This document shows, one piece after another, positions 6,156 through 12,292 of a stretch of 12,292 bases of DNA. The translations under genes and the position numbers were made by a program. The notes under the pieces are model-generated. The model was not told where the DNA came from and searched no databases. It was given only the letters and a program-made list of their open reading frames with translations. This DNA comes from JASFJH01 sp050117725 (GTDB taxonomy: Bacteria > Pseudomonadota > Gammaproteobacteria > AKS1), in the NCBI GenBank assembly GCA_050117725.1, contig JASFME010000046.1, positions 1 to 12,292 of the forward strand, given 5' to 3'. How positions within the stretch are numbered: the first letter of the stretch is position 1; the number at the start of each line of letters is the position of its first letter.

Positions 6156-7973
6156 TCAGACTGCCACGCGGCTGGCCTTTTTACGCTCATGTTCCTTGAG
6201 CAGTTTCTTGCGCAGGCGGATCGATTTGGGTGTGACTTCAACCAGCTCATCGTCATCGATAAACTCGAGCGCCTGCTCCAGTGTCATGCGAATCGGTGGC
6301 GTTAACTGGATATTTTCATCCGTGCCGGCAGCACGAACATTGGTCAACTGCTTGGCCTTGAGCGGGTTAACCACGAGGTCGTTATCACGCGAGTGAATGC
6401 CGATGATCATACCCTCGTACACTTCCTCGCCATGCCCGATAAACAGTCGGCCGCGATCCTGCAGGTTGAACAGGGCATAGGCCAGCGCCTTGCCAGGGCC
6501 GTTGGCAATCAACACACCGTTGATGCGCTGCCCGAAGCTGCCGCCCCTCACGGGGGCATAGTGATCAAAAACGTTATACAGCAGGCCGGTACCCTGCGTG
6601 GCTGTCAGAAATTCGGTGCGGAAACCGATCAGGCCACGCGCCGGGATGATAAAGTCGAGGCGCACCCGTCCCTTGCCGTCCGGTAACATGTTCTTCAGTT
6701 CGCCGCCGCGTTCGCCAAGCTTCTCCATGACCGTGCCCTGGTGCTGATCTTCAATGTCGACAGTCAACTGTTCATACGGTTCAGACTGGACACCGTCGAT
6801 CTCCCTGATGATTACCTCTGGACGTGACACACCGAGTTCATAGCCCTCGCGGCGCATATTCTCGATCAGTATCGACAGGTGCAGTTCACCGCGCCCCGAG
6901 ACACGGAACTTGTCCGGATCGTCGGTATCTTCAACGCGCAGCGCCACGTTATGCTTGAGTTCACGATCCAGGCGCTCACGGATCTGGCGCGAGGTGACGA
7001 ACTTGCCCTCCTTGCCGGCAAACGGCGACTTGTTCACCTGGAAGGTCATGGTCACGGTCGGCTCATCCACCGTCAATGGCGGCAGGGCATCGACATGATT
7101 CGCATCGCACAACGTATCGGAGATATTCAGTTGTTCCATGCCGGTAAAGGCGATGATGTCACCGGCATGTGCCTCGTCGACTTCGATGCGATCCAGGCCA
7201 AGAAAGCCGAGTACCTGCAGGATACGGCCATTACGGGTCTTGCCCTCGCGGTCCACTACGCTCACCGACATATTGTTACGGGCCTTGCCGCGCGTGATAC
7301 GACCGATACCGATCACGCCAACATAACTGTTGTAGTCGAGCTGGCTGACCTGCATCTGGAACGGCCCCTCGACATCGACCTTGGGCGGCTCGACGTGTTT
7401 GACGATGGTTTCGAACAACGGCGTCATGTCGCCGTCGTGGACATCGGATTCGAGGCCGGCATAGCCGCCCAGCGCCGAAGCATACACAACCGGGAAATCG
7501 AGCTGTTCGTCGGTGGCCCCGAGACGATCGAACAGGTCGAAGGTCTGATCCACGACCCAGTCCGGGCGAGCCCCTTCACGGTCGATCTTGTTGACGACAA
7601 CGATCGGGCGCAGGCCACGTTCGAGCGCCTTCTGTGTCACGAAGCGGGTCTGCGGCATCGGCCCTTCACGGGCATCAACAAGCAGCAGCACGGAATCGAC
7701 CATCGACAGGACACGCTCAACTTCACCACCGAAGTCGGCATGGCCAGGGGTGTCGACGATATTGATGCGCTGGTCCTGCCAGCGGATCGCCGTGTTCTTG
7801 GCCAGGATGGTAATGCCGCGTTCCTTCTCCAGATCATTGGAGTCCATGACGCGTTCTTCAAAACCACCACGACTATCCAGCGTACCGGACTGCTGCAGCA
7901 GCTTGTCGACCAGGGTTGTCTTGCCATGGTCAACGTGGGCAATAATAGCGATATTACGAATTTGCTCTGTCAC
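6156..7973 (-). CDS. typA: TypA/BipA ribosome-binding GTPase
   Basis: This 605-residue translational GTPase binds the 70S ribosome and supports ribosome assembly and growth under stress or low temperature. From the GTG at 7973 the motifs are: G1 AHVDHGKTT (12-20), G2 RGIT (52-55), G3 DTPGH (74-78), G4 NKID (128-131) and G5 SAL (166-168). EF-Tu-like domain II, EF-G-like domains III and V, and the TypA-specific C-terminal domain (VRGGSFGQRINGVLIANGPG region to the basic tail) follow. The length matches the family (about 607 in E. coli). The frame extends upstream to an ATG at 8015, but that codon lies inside a perfect -10 box and has no ribosome-binding site. The GTG start gives the usual N-terminus (MTEQIRNIAIIAHVDHG), with GGAG about 11 bases upstream. 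Confidence 0.96.
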   Translation of the reverse strand: MTEQIRNIAIIAHVDHGKTTLVDKLLQQSGTLDSRGGFEERVMDSNDLEKERGITILAKNTAIRWQDQRINIVDTPGHADFGGEVERVLSMVDSVLLLVDAREGPMPQTRFVTQKALERGLRPIVVVNKIDREGARPDWVVDQTFDLFDRLGATDEQLDFPVVYASALGGYAGLESDVHDGDMTPLFETIVKHVEPPKVDVEGPFQMQVSQLDYNSYVGVIGIGRITRGKARNNMSVSVVDREGKTRNGRILQVLGFLGLDRIEVDEAHAGDIIAFTGMEQLNISDTLCDANHVDALPPLTVDEPTVTMTFQVNKSPFAGKEGKFVTSRQIRERLDRELKHNVALRVEDTDDPDKFRVSGRGELHLSILIENMRREGYELGVSRPEVIIREIDGVQSEPYEQLTVDIEDQHQGTVMEKLGERGGELKNMLPDGKGRVRLDFIIPARGLIGFRTEFLTATQGTGLLYNVFDHYAPVRGGSFGQRINGVLIANGPGKALAYALFNLQDRGRLFIGHGEEVYEGMIIGIHSRDNDLVVNPLKAKQLTNVRAAGTDENIQLTPPIRMTLEQALEFIDDDELVEVTPKSIRLRKKLLKEHERKKASRVAV

Positions 7974-8013
7974 AGTAGTACGGTCTCCGGGCGGCGGGGG
8001 CAATGGCGCGCGC

Positions 8014-8042
8014 ATTATACAGGAAAATTCAGCGATTCAGGC
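8014..8042 (-). promoter_or_regulatory. probable typA promoter
   Basis: A perfect -10 TATAAT lies at 8019-8014 on the minus strand. At 17 bp spacing the -35 is a poor GCCTGA (8042-8037), so an activator or another element may be needed. Transcription would start near 8007, with a leader of roughly 34 bases before the GTG at 7973. Confidence 0.45.
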
Positions 8043-8063
8043 TTTTCCTGCCGCTGCTGGTAT

Positions 8064-8084
8064 ATATTTCTGCTACAGAAATAT
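8064..8084. repeat. perfect 21-bp palindrome upstream of the typA promoter
   Basis: ATATTTCTG (8064-8072) and CAGAAATAT (8076-8084) are perfectly complementary around CTA. Neither side has a T-tract, so it does not look like a terminator. It lies about 57-77 bases upstream of the inferred typA transcription start, a place suited to an activator or other dimeric regulator. Confidence 0.7.
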
Positions 8085-8326
8085 GGGCATATCTCAAGGA
8101 ATCAAGCATGCCGCCGGATACGGGCGGGCACCAGGCGAGGGCTCTGCCGGACGGAACGCCTGGAAATTGCTGGAAAGAGGGATGTCTGACGTGGCAACGA
8201 GGCCGCGGCGAGCCGACCCGCAATAAGCCCGCCAATGGCAGTATTGCGCTGTACTGCACCACCACTGGAAGAGAAAACTGGTTGTTATCGAGGGGCCGCA
8301 GGAGTGCTCGCGATACGGCCCGGCAA

Positions 8327-8536
8327 TCAGCTGGTCGACTTGTCGACCTGGGTTGCCTGCCAGCCCTTGGGACCCTTTTCAGCCTCGAAGTTTACATTCT
8401 GTCCTTCTGCCAGGGTGCGATACCCCTCACCCAGGATCGCGGAAAAATGTACGAACACATCTTCGCCACCTTCATTGGGACAGATAAAACCGTAGCCTTT
8501 TGAATCATTAAACCACTTGACGATACCCGTTTGCAT
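8327..8536 (-). CDS. CspA-family cold-shock protein
   Basis: The 69-residue single cold-shock domain protein binds single-stranded RNA and DNA and is likely an RNA chaperone. RNP1 is KGYGFI (13-18, usually KGFGFI) and RNP2 is VFVHFS (27-32). It begins MQTGIVKWFNDSKGYGF and ends GWQATQVDKSTS, the normal family length. The ATG at 8536 has AGAGGT seven bases upstream. The frame continues in phase to an ATG at 8614, adding 26 residues that look like untranslated leader rather than protein. Family genes are often regulated through a structured leader, and here about 90 bases lie between the inferred transcription start and the ATG, including a hairpin at 8581-8605. Confidence 0.94.
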   Translation of the reverse strand: MQTGIVKWFNDSKGYGFICPNEGGEDVFVHFSAILGEGYRTLAEGQNVNFEAEKGPKGWQATQVDKSTS

Positions 8537-8580
8537 ATCCTGTACCTCTTGAATCACTTCCACTGTCATGCCTTGGAAAC

Positions 8581-8605
8581 GAGGGATCTCGCGGGCATGT
8601 CCCTC
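8581..8605 (-). promoter_or_regulatory. possible hairpin in csp mRNA leader
   Basis: GAGGGA and TCCCTC form a 6-bp stem around a 13-base loop in the inferred 5' untranslated region, about 45 bases before the csp ATG. Cold-shock mRNAs of this family are known to refold with temperature; whether this hairpin takes part is inference. Confidence 0.3.
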
Positions 8606-8633
8606 ATATAACATCCCCCGATGCAGGCATCCG

Positions 8634-8662
8634 ACTATATCCCTATCAAGCGCGAATTTCTA
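8634..8662 (-). promoter_or_regulatory. probable csp promoter
   Basis: On the minus strand -35 TAGAAA (8662-8657) and -10 TATAGT (8639-8634) are separated by 17 bp. Upstream lies a very AT-rich stretch (about 8671-8735) that could serve as an UP element for this promoter, and possibly for the divergent rsd promoter. Start near 8627. Confidence 0.45.
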
Positions 8663-8737
8663 TGCAGTGCGGATATATTTTTGTTATTTATTAGTATGTT
8701 ATAAATAACGAAATTACTTGATTATTAATAAATCACA

Positions 8738-8766
8738 TTAACAAAACGACAGCAACCCGTTATAGT
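8738..8766 (+). promoter_or_regulatory. sigma70 promoter of rsd
   Basis: -35 TTAACA (8738-8743, five of six consensus bases) and -10 TATAGT (8761-8766, five of six) lie exactly 17 bp apart. Start near 8773, about 25 bases before the ATG, with GGGAGAG between them. It makes the in-frame GTG at 8765 impossible as a start. Confidence 0.7.
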
Positions 8767-8797
8767 GAACGCGGCTAACGTGGGAGAGAGAATAATA

Positions 8798-9286
8798 ATG
8801 ATGGAAGGCACCCAGTCGGGGTACACCGGAGAGAATCGTCGCGCCGGCACACAGGACCTGAGCCGACAGTTGACTGACGAGCGCGACCACATGCTGGTCG
8901 CGTTTTGCCGTTTGGCCGGGGTCGAGCCTTTTGATGACCCGGACAACTTTGAGCAGTGGCGGGATCGGCTTGACGAGTTCTGCCAGATCCTGGTTGACTA
9001 CCTGGCAATCGGCCATTTTGGCCTCTACCAGCGTATCGTCAATGGTGAGGAACGCCGCGACAATGTGCGCGAACTGGCCCGCAAACTCTATCCGGATATC
9101 GCCAACACCACGGAAACCGCCCTCGACTTCAATGACAAATACGAGACCGCGACACTGCAACCGGCGAGTGCCGACTTCAGCCAGGACCTCTCCAGTCTCG
9201 GCGAGATCCTCGCCACGCGTATCGAACTCGAGGACGATTTACTGGGCGCACTGAACGGATCAACAACTCCCACCTCCACTCAGTAA
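8798..9286 (+). CDS. rsd: Rsd/AlgQ family anti-sigma70 regulator
   Basis: The 162-residue cytoplasmic protein belongs to the Rsd/AlgQ family, which binds the housekeeping sigma factor RpoD and shifts RNA polymerase toward alternative sigma factors. The hallmark LDEFCQILVDYLAIGHFGLYQRI lies around residues 58-80. RDHMLVAFCRLAGV (29-42) and the C-terminal SLGEILATRIELEDDLLGAL (133-152) also fit. Length is near that of E. coli Rsd (158). The first about 25 residues are low in similarity and rich in polar residues. The start could be ATG 8798 or the adjoining ATG 8801; GGAGAG lies upstream. It sits head-to-head with the cold-shock gene across an AT-rich promoter region, and its last seven bases overlap the end of slyX. 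A role in stationary-phase or stress adaptation is family knowledge. Confidence 0.88.
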   Translation: MMEGTQSGYTGENRRAGTQDLSRQLTDERDHMLVAFCRLAGVEPFDDPDNFEQWRDRLDEFCQILVDYLAIGHFGLYQRIVNGEERRDNVRELARKLYPDIANTTETALDFNDKYETATLQPASADFSQDLSSLGEILATRIELEDDLLGALNGSTTPTSTQ

Positions 9287-9483
9287 TGTGGCGGTGGTGA
9301 TTCCTCGCTTTCCAGTCTGACCGGCGAGTCGGTTATCGCCCGCAGTTCGCGACGCAACTGCTGCAATTCGTTCTGCAGTTGGCCAATCTCCTGCTGCTGG
9401 CGGGCAATCTCGTCACTCATTTCCGAAATCGCCTCTTCCTGGAAGGCCAGCTTGACCTGCACACCTTCTATGTCGTCCTGCAT
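9280..9483 (-). CDS. slyX: SlyX family protein
   Basis: The 67-residue protein has the SlyX pattern: LAFQEEAISEMSDEIARQQQEIGQLQNELQQLRREL, a coiled coil over about residues 10-48, and the hallmark C-terminus ESPPPHY. Its biochemical role is not established in the family. The ATG at 9483 has GGAGG eight bases upstream. The stop codon lies inside the end of rsd on the opposite strand (7-bp overlap). It is divergent from the TPR lipoprotein gene with 63 bp between the starts. Confidence 0.92.
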   Translation of the reverse strand: MQDDIEGVQVKLAFQEEAISEMSDEIARQQQEIGQLQNELQQLRRELRAITDSPVRLESEESPPPHY

Positions 9484-9512
9484 GCCTCACACCTCCGGAC
9501 CGGCCTGAATAA

Positions 9513-9540
9513 TCAACATTACCTAATAATACGCTAAACT
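9513..9540 (+). promoter_or_regulatory. possible promoter directly at the lipoprotein start codon
   Basis: TCAACA (9513-9518) and TAAACT (9535-9540) lie 16 bp apart, each four of six bases from consensus. They would start transcription at or next to the ATG at 9547. No Shine-Dalgarno sequence is visible before that ATG, so the mRNA may be leaderless or nearly so. Confidence 0.3.
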
Positions 9541-9546
9541 AACACC

Positions 9547-10188
9547 ATGCTACGCACACACTTTACACCGCTCGTCTGCCTGTCCATGCTCGTTTACCTG
9601 GCGGGCTGCACGGGCAAACAGGACAATAGCTGCGAGCAGGCCTACAGCGAAGCCGGACAGCAATACCGGCAGCTGCGCGACCTGCCTGCAGAGAACGAGG
9701 CCTTCTTCAGTCTGCTCGATCAAGTCGAAAGTCGCCTGTTCAGGGTGTTTGAGGAATGCCCGGACGACGCCCGGCCGATCGCGCTCATGTCTGAAGTGCA
9801 AATTACCGCCCGGCAACCCAATCTTGCCCTGCTCTACGCACAAAAGGCGCTGACCACCGATGCCGACATCTGGCAAAGCCAGCATGCCATGGCCAGTGCC
9901 CTGGCACTCGTGCAGCAATATGAGCAGGCCGTGCCATATGCTGAACGCGCCATTCAACTGGCGCCGCAGCGCCCGGGCCTGCAACTTGGTCTGTGTCGCG
10001 CCTATGCCCTGGCCGACAAGCGCGAGCAGGCCATCGACAGCTGTTCGGCGGTTATCGAGAGCACGCACAGCGAGCTGCATGCCACGGCCTATTACCTGCG
10101 CAGCCTGGCATACCGGGGACTCGGCGACACGGCGCAGGCCGACCATGATCAACAACAGGCGCAGGCGCTCGGTTATAAACAGAAATAA
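9547..10188 (+). CDS. TPR-repeat lipoprotein
   Basis: The 213-residue protein has a lipoprotein signal peptide with lipobox LAGC and acylated C21. The next residue is threonine, so it is expected to go to the outer membrane. After a helical stretch (30-75) come roughly four TPR-like helical pairs: about 78-106, 108-141 (EQAVPYAERAIQLAPQ, a clear TPR helix B), 143-173 (KREQAIDSCSAVIES) and 176-210 (AYYLRSLAYRGLGDTAQADH). TPR lipoproteins usually act as scaffolds in envelope complexes; the partner here is unknown. Mature cysteines C29, C71, C150 and C166 could form disulfides. The ATG at 9547 lacks a ribosome-binding site. No in-frame alternative nearby keeps the signal peptide, so the start is accepted. 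It ends just before a heptad-type inverted repeat. Confidence 0.85.
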   Translation: MLRTHFTPLVCLSMLVYLAGCTGKQDNSCEQAYSEAGQQYRQLRDLPAENEAFFSLLDQVESRLFRVFEECPDDARPIALMSEVQITARQPNLALLYAQKALTTDADIWQSQHAMASALALVQQYEQAVPYAERAIQLAPQRPGLQLGLCRAYALADKREQAIDSCSAVIESTHSELHATAYYLRSLAYRGLGDTAQADHDQQQAQALGYKQK

Positions 10189-10189
10189 A

Positions 10190-10260
10190 AGTGGGCAGTA
10201 TGCAGTTGGCAGAGAAGTAACCGTTTTGTTCTGACGACTGCCAGCTAGCAACTGCCAACT
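10190..10260. repeat. imperfect inverted repeat made of 7-base units
   Basis: Arms 10190-10212 and 10238-10260 match at 17 of 23 positions around a 25-base loop. The left arm reads GGCAGTA, TGCAGTT, GGCAGAG and the right arm CTGCCAG, CTAGCAA, CTGCCAA, so both have 7-base periodicity. It fills the gap between the convergent lipoprotein and uup genes. No terminator T-tract follows. The 57 bases beyond it hold only a 4-bp stem (TGCC/GGCA near 10280-10291). Confidence 0.75.
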
Positions 10261-10317
10261 ATTTATTAAATCCAGCAGAATGCCTGTCGGCACACGTCAC
10301 TGCGTTCCTGTACCGAC

Positions 10318-12192
10318 CTACTTGAGCGCCTCCAGTTCTTCCCAGCGCGCGTAGGCCTGCTCAAGGGACTGTTCGATCCCGGCGAGCCGTTCCTGGCTTT
10401 GCGCAATCACCTCACCGTCCTGCTTGAAAAATGCCGGGTCGGCCATCTGCGCGTGCAGGTTTTCCTGCTCGGTTTCGAGTTGTTCGATCGTGGCAGGCAA
10501 CTCGTCGAGTTCGCGTTGCTCCTTGTAACCGAGTTTGCGTGCGCGATTTTGCTCGCGCATCACAGGCTTGTCCTGCTTGCTGGCAAGCCGCTGTTTCTCC
10601 GGCTGACGCTGCCGCAACCAGTCATCATAGCCGCCGACGTATTCATTGACCCTGCCTTGCCCCTCGAACACGAGTGTGCTGGTCACAACGTTATTGATGA
10701 AAACGCGATCATGGCTGACCAGCAACAGGGTACCGTTGTAATCAAGCAGGCGTTCCTCGAGTAATTCGAGGGTTTCCACATCGAGATCGTTGGTCGGTTC
10801 ATCGAGTACGAGCAGGTTGGAAGGCCGTGCAAACAGCCGCGCCAGTAACAGGCGGTTACGCTCGCCGCCGGACAGCTTCGTGATCGGTGCGCGTGCCCGT
10901 TCCGGGGTGAACAGGAAATCCTGCAGGTAACTGATGACATGTTTCGACTTGCCGCCCATCGTGACCTGGTCATGGCCATCGGCGACGTTGTCCTGCACGC
11001 TGCGGTTTTCATCGAGCTGGGCACGCAGTTGATCGAAATAGGCGATTTCGAGATTGGTGCCGAGTTTCACCCTGCCCTGCTGCGGCGTCAGGTCGCCGAG
11101 CAACAGGCGCAACAGGGTGGTCTTGCCGCAACCATTCGGGCCGAGGATACCGACCCGGTCACCACGCAGGATGGTCGTGGACAGCCCGTCGACGATCGGC
11201 TTGCCCTGCCGGGTGTAGCTGATGTCCTCGGCCTCGACGACGAGCTTGCCGGACAGGCCGGCCTCCTCGACGCGCATCTTGACCTTGCCGGTTTGCGCAC
11301 GCCGCGCCGCGCGCTGTTCACGCAGTTTGTGCAGGGCCCGTACCCGGCCCTCGTTGCGCGTGCGCCGCGCCTTGACGCCCTTGCGGATCCAGACTTCTTC
11401 CTCGGCCAGCTTTTTATCGAACAGCGCATTTTGCCGGGTTTCGGCCTCAAGCATCTCCTCCTTGCGCCGCAGGTAATTGTCGTAATCGCCGGGAAAACTG
11501 GCGAGCTGGCCTCGGTCGAGTTCAACAATACGCGTGGCCAGCTTGCGCAGGAACATACGGTCATGGGTAATGAAAATCAGCGCGCCCCGGTAACCGAGCA
11601 TGAACTGCTCGAGCCATTCGATCATCGTGATGTCGAGATGGTTGGTCGGCTCGTCCAGTAACAGAATGTCGGGTTCGGCCACCAGCGCCCGCGCCAGTAA
11701 CACGCGCCGCTTCCAGCCGCCGGACAGCGAGGCGAAGTCCACATCACCCGGCAAATCGAGCCGCGACAGGACACGCTCGATGCGCTGACCGAGTTGCCAG
11801 CCATCATTGACCTCGAGCGCGTGCTGCGCCCGTTCCAGGTCATCCATGGCCCCGGCATCACCCTGCGCGACACGCTGGCTGGCGTGATGCCAGGCAATCA
11901 ACTGTTCACTGACCTCGGCCAGCCCGGCAGCGACCACGTCAAACACATCACCGGCCGTGCCCTGCGGCACTTCCTGCTCGAGGCGCACCACGCGCACACC
12001 GTCCTGCACCCAGCGCTCGCCATCGTCGATGGCGAGTTCCCCGGCAATGACTTTCAGCAAGGTCGATTTGCCGGCTCCATTGCGGCCAACCAGGCAGATC
12101 CGTTCACCGTTTTCGACATGCAGCGACAGATCATCGAGCAGCGGCTCGCCGCCAAACCCGAGCTGCATATTACGCAGGCTCAACAGGGGCAT
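10318..12192 (-). CDS. uup: ABC-F family ATPase Uup
   Basis: The 624-residue cytoplasmic protein has two ABC ATPase domains and no membrane segments. Uup is known for suppressing transposon precise excision, and it acts on ribosomes and on branched DNA. Domain 1: Walker A GRNGAGKST (36-44), signature LSGGW (156-160), Walker B ILLLDEP (176-182), H210. The linker (about 240-320) contains EEEVWIRKGVKARRTRNEGRVRAL, diagnostic of Uup among ABC-F proteins. Domain 2: GPNGCGKTT (351-359), LSGGE (440-444), LLVLDEP (460-466), H494. The C-terminal coiled coil (about 555-622) is the DNA-binding Uup extension. All ATPase residues seem intact. The ATG lies two bases after the stop of the upstream gene, with AGGAGG inside that gene's end, so translation is coupled. 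Confidence 0.96.
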   Translation of the reverse strand: MPLLSLRNMQLGFGGEPLLDDLSLHVENGERICLVGRNGAGKSTLLKVIAGELAIDDGERWVQDGVRVVRLEQEVPQGTAGDVFDVVAAGLAEVSEQLIAWHHASQRVAQGDAGAMDDLERAQHALEVNDGWQLGQRIERVLSRLDLPGDVDFASLSGGWKRRVLLARALVAEPDILLLDEPTNHLDITMIEWLEQFMLGYRGALIFITHDRMFLRKLATRIVELDRGQLASFPGDYDNYLRRKEEMLEAETRQNALFDKKLAEEEVWIRKGVKARRTRNEGRVRALHKLREQRAARRAQTGKVKMRVEEAGLSGKLVVEAEDISYTRQGKPIVDGLSTTILRGDRVGILGPNGCGKTTLLRLLLGDLTPQQGRVKLGTNLEIAYFDQLRAQLDENRSVQDNVADGHDQVTMGGKSKHVISYLQDFLFTPERARAPITKLSGGERNRLLLARLFARPSNLLVLDEPTNDLDVETLELLEERLLDYNGTLLLVSHDRVFINNVVTSTLVFEGQGRVNEYVGGYDDWLRQRQPEKQRLASKQDKPVMREQNRARKLGYKEQRELDELPATIEQLETEQENLHAQMADPAFFKQDGEVIAQSQERLAGIEQSLEQAYARWEELEALK

Positions 12193-12194
12193 GT

Positions 12195-12292
12195 TCAGTC
12201 CCCCTCCTGCTCGAGCATCTGGCGCAGTGCCTGCTCATCCACCGGGAAACTCAACGCGTGGATCCACGGGAACACGCTGCGCAGACGTTCAA
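12195..12292 (-). CDS. C-terminal end of an unrecognised protein upstream of uup (partial)
   Basis: A minus-strand frame open to the right edge encodes about 31 residues containing ERLRSVFPWIHALSF and ending ALRQMLEQEGD before TGA at 12197-12195. I do not recognise the family from this fragment. It carries the uup ribosome-binding site and stops two bases before uup, so the two are probably one operon. The rest of the gene is outside the window. Confidence 0.65.
   Translation of the reverse strand, partial: ERLRSVFPWIHALSFPVDEQALRQMLEQEGD

Larger units (their letters stand above)
7974..8326. other. 353-bp intergenic region between typA and csp
   Basis: It holds the typA promoter (8014-8042) and a perfect palindrome (8064-8084). 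Near the csp end there is a 6-bp stem GGGCCG/CGGCCC with a 17-base loop (minus strand, about 8320-8292) that lacks an adjacent T-tract and could be a poor csp terminator. Bases 8085-8290 hold nothing I can assign: the open frames there have no ribosome-binding site or familiar protein sequence. Confidence 0.5.

Noticed and set aside
6879..8189. Long plus-strand open frame (436 codons) opposite typA
   Set aside because: It is antisense to an intact, strongly conserved GTPase gene, has no ribosome-binding site or family resemblance, and is explained by codon bias of typA.
8003..8503. Plus-strand open frame of 166 codons across the typA-csp gap
   Set aside because: It overlaps the typA promoter and most of csp in antisense and has no ribosome-binding site; the composition looks like random translation.
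9550..10293. Minus-strand open frame of 247 codons opposite the TPR lipoprotein
   Set aside because: The plus-strand frame has a lipobox and TPR repeats. The antisense frame shows no recognisable domain and runs through the heptad repeat.

Overview
The window looks like chromosomal DNA of a gammaproteobacterium. This rests on Rsd/AlgQ-, SlyX-, TypA/BipA- and Uup-type genes and on a DUF3391/HD-GYP-type signalling protein. The rhodanese and a secreted DsrE-like protein would suit a sulfur-metabolising lineage such as the Chromatiales, but that placement is inference. I see no transposase, phage gene, CRISPR array, tRNA or rRNA.

Layout. Bases 1-3,620 form a signalling block. A truncated HD-GYP phosphodiesterase (+) faces a two-gene minus-strand operon: a receiver-plus-histidine-kinase protein followed by a six-helix membrane HAMP adenylate cyclase of the class IIIb type. 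Bases 3,666-6,084 form a sulfur/redox-flavoured block. It has a cytoplasmic rhodanese (-), a secreted 302-residue protein with DUF302-like features (-) that ends in a strong terminator, and, divergently, a secreted DsrE-like protein translationally coupled to a small secreted CxxC protein (+). The divergent region carries the same 9-mer in both orientations. Bases 6,156-9,483 hold growth and stress housekeeping genes: typA (-), a cold-shock protein (-), rsd (+) and slyX (-). rsd and slyX overlap tail to tail by 7 bp. Bases 9,547-12,292 hold a TPR lipoprotein (+), the ABC-F ATPase gene uup (-), and the 3' end of an unrecognised gene two bases upstream of uup.

Two convergent intergenic gaps (6,085-6,155 and 10,189-10,317) each contain a long inverted repeat built from 7-base units. 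A perfect 21-bp palindrome lies upstream of the inferred typA promoter. Several starts were moved inward from the longest open frame on ribosome-binding-site, promoter or terminator evidence (rhodanese, DUF302-like gene, typA, csp, rsd).

The best candidate for something undescribed is the divergent secreted trio at 4,227-6,084 with its rhodanese neighbour. The second is the kinase/class IIIb cyclase operon beside an HD-GYP gene, which would place cAMP and cyclic-di-GMP signalling next to each other.
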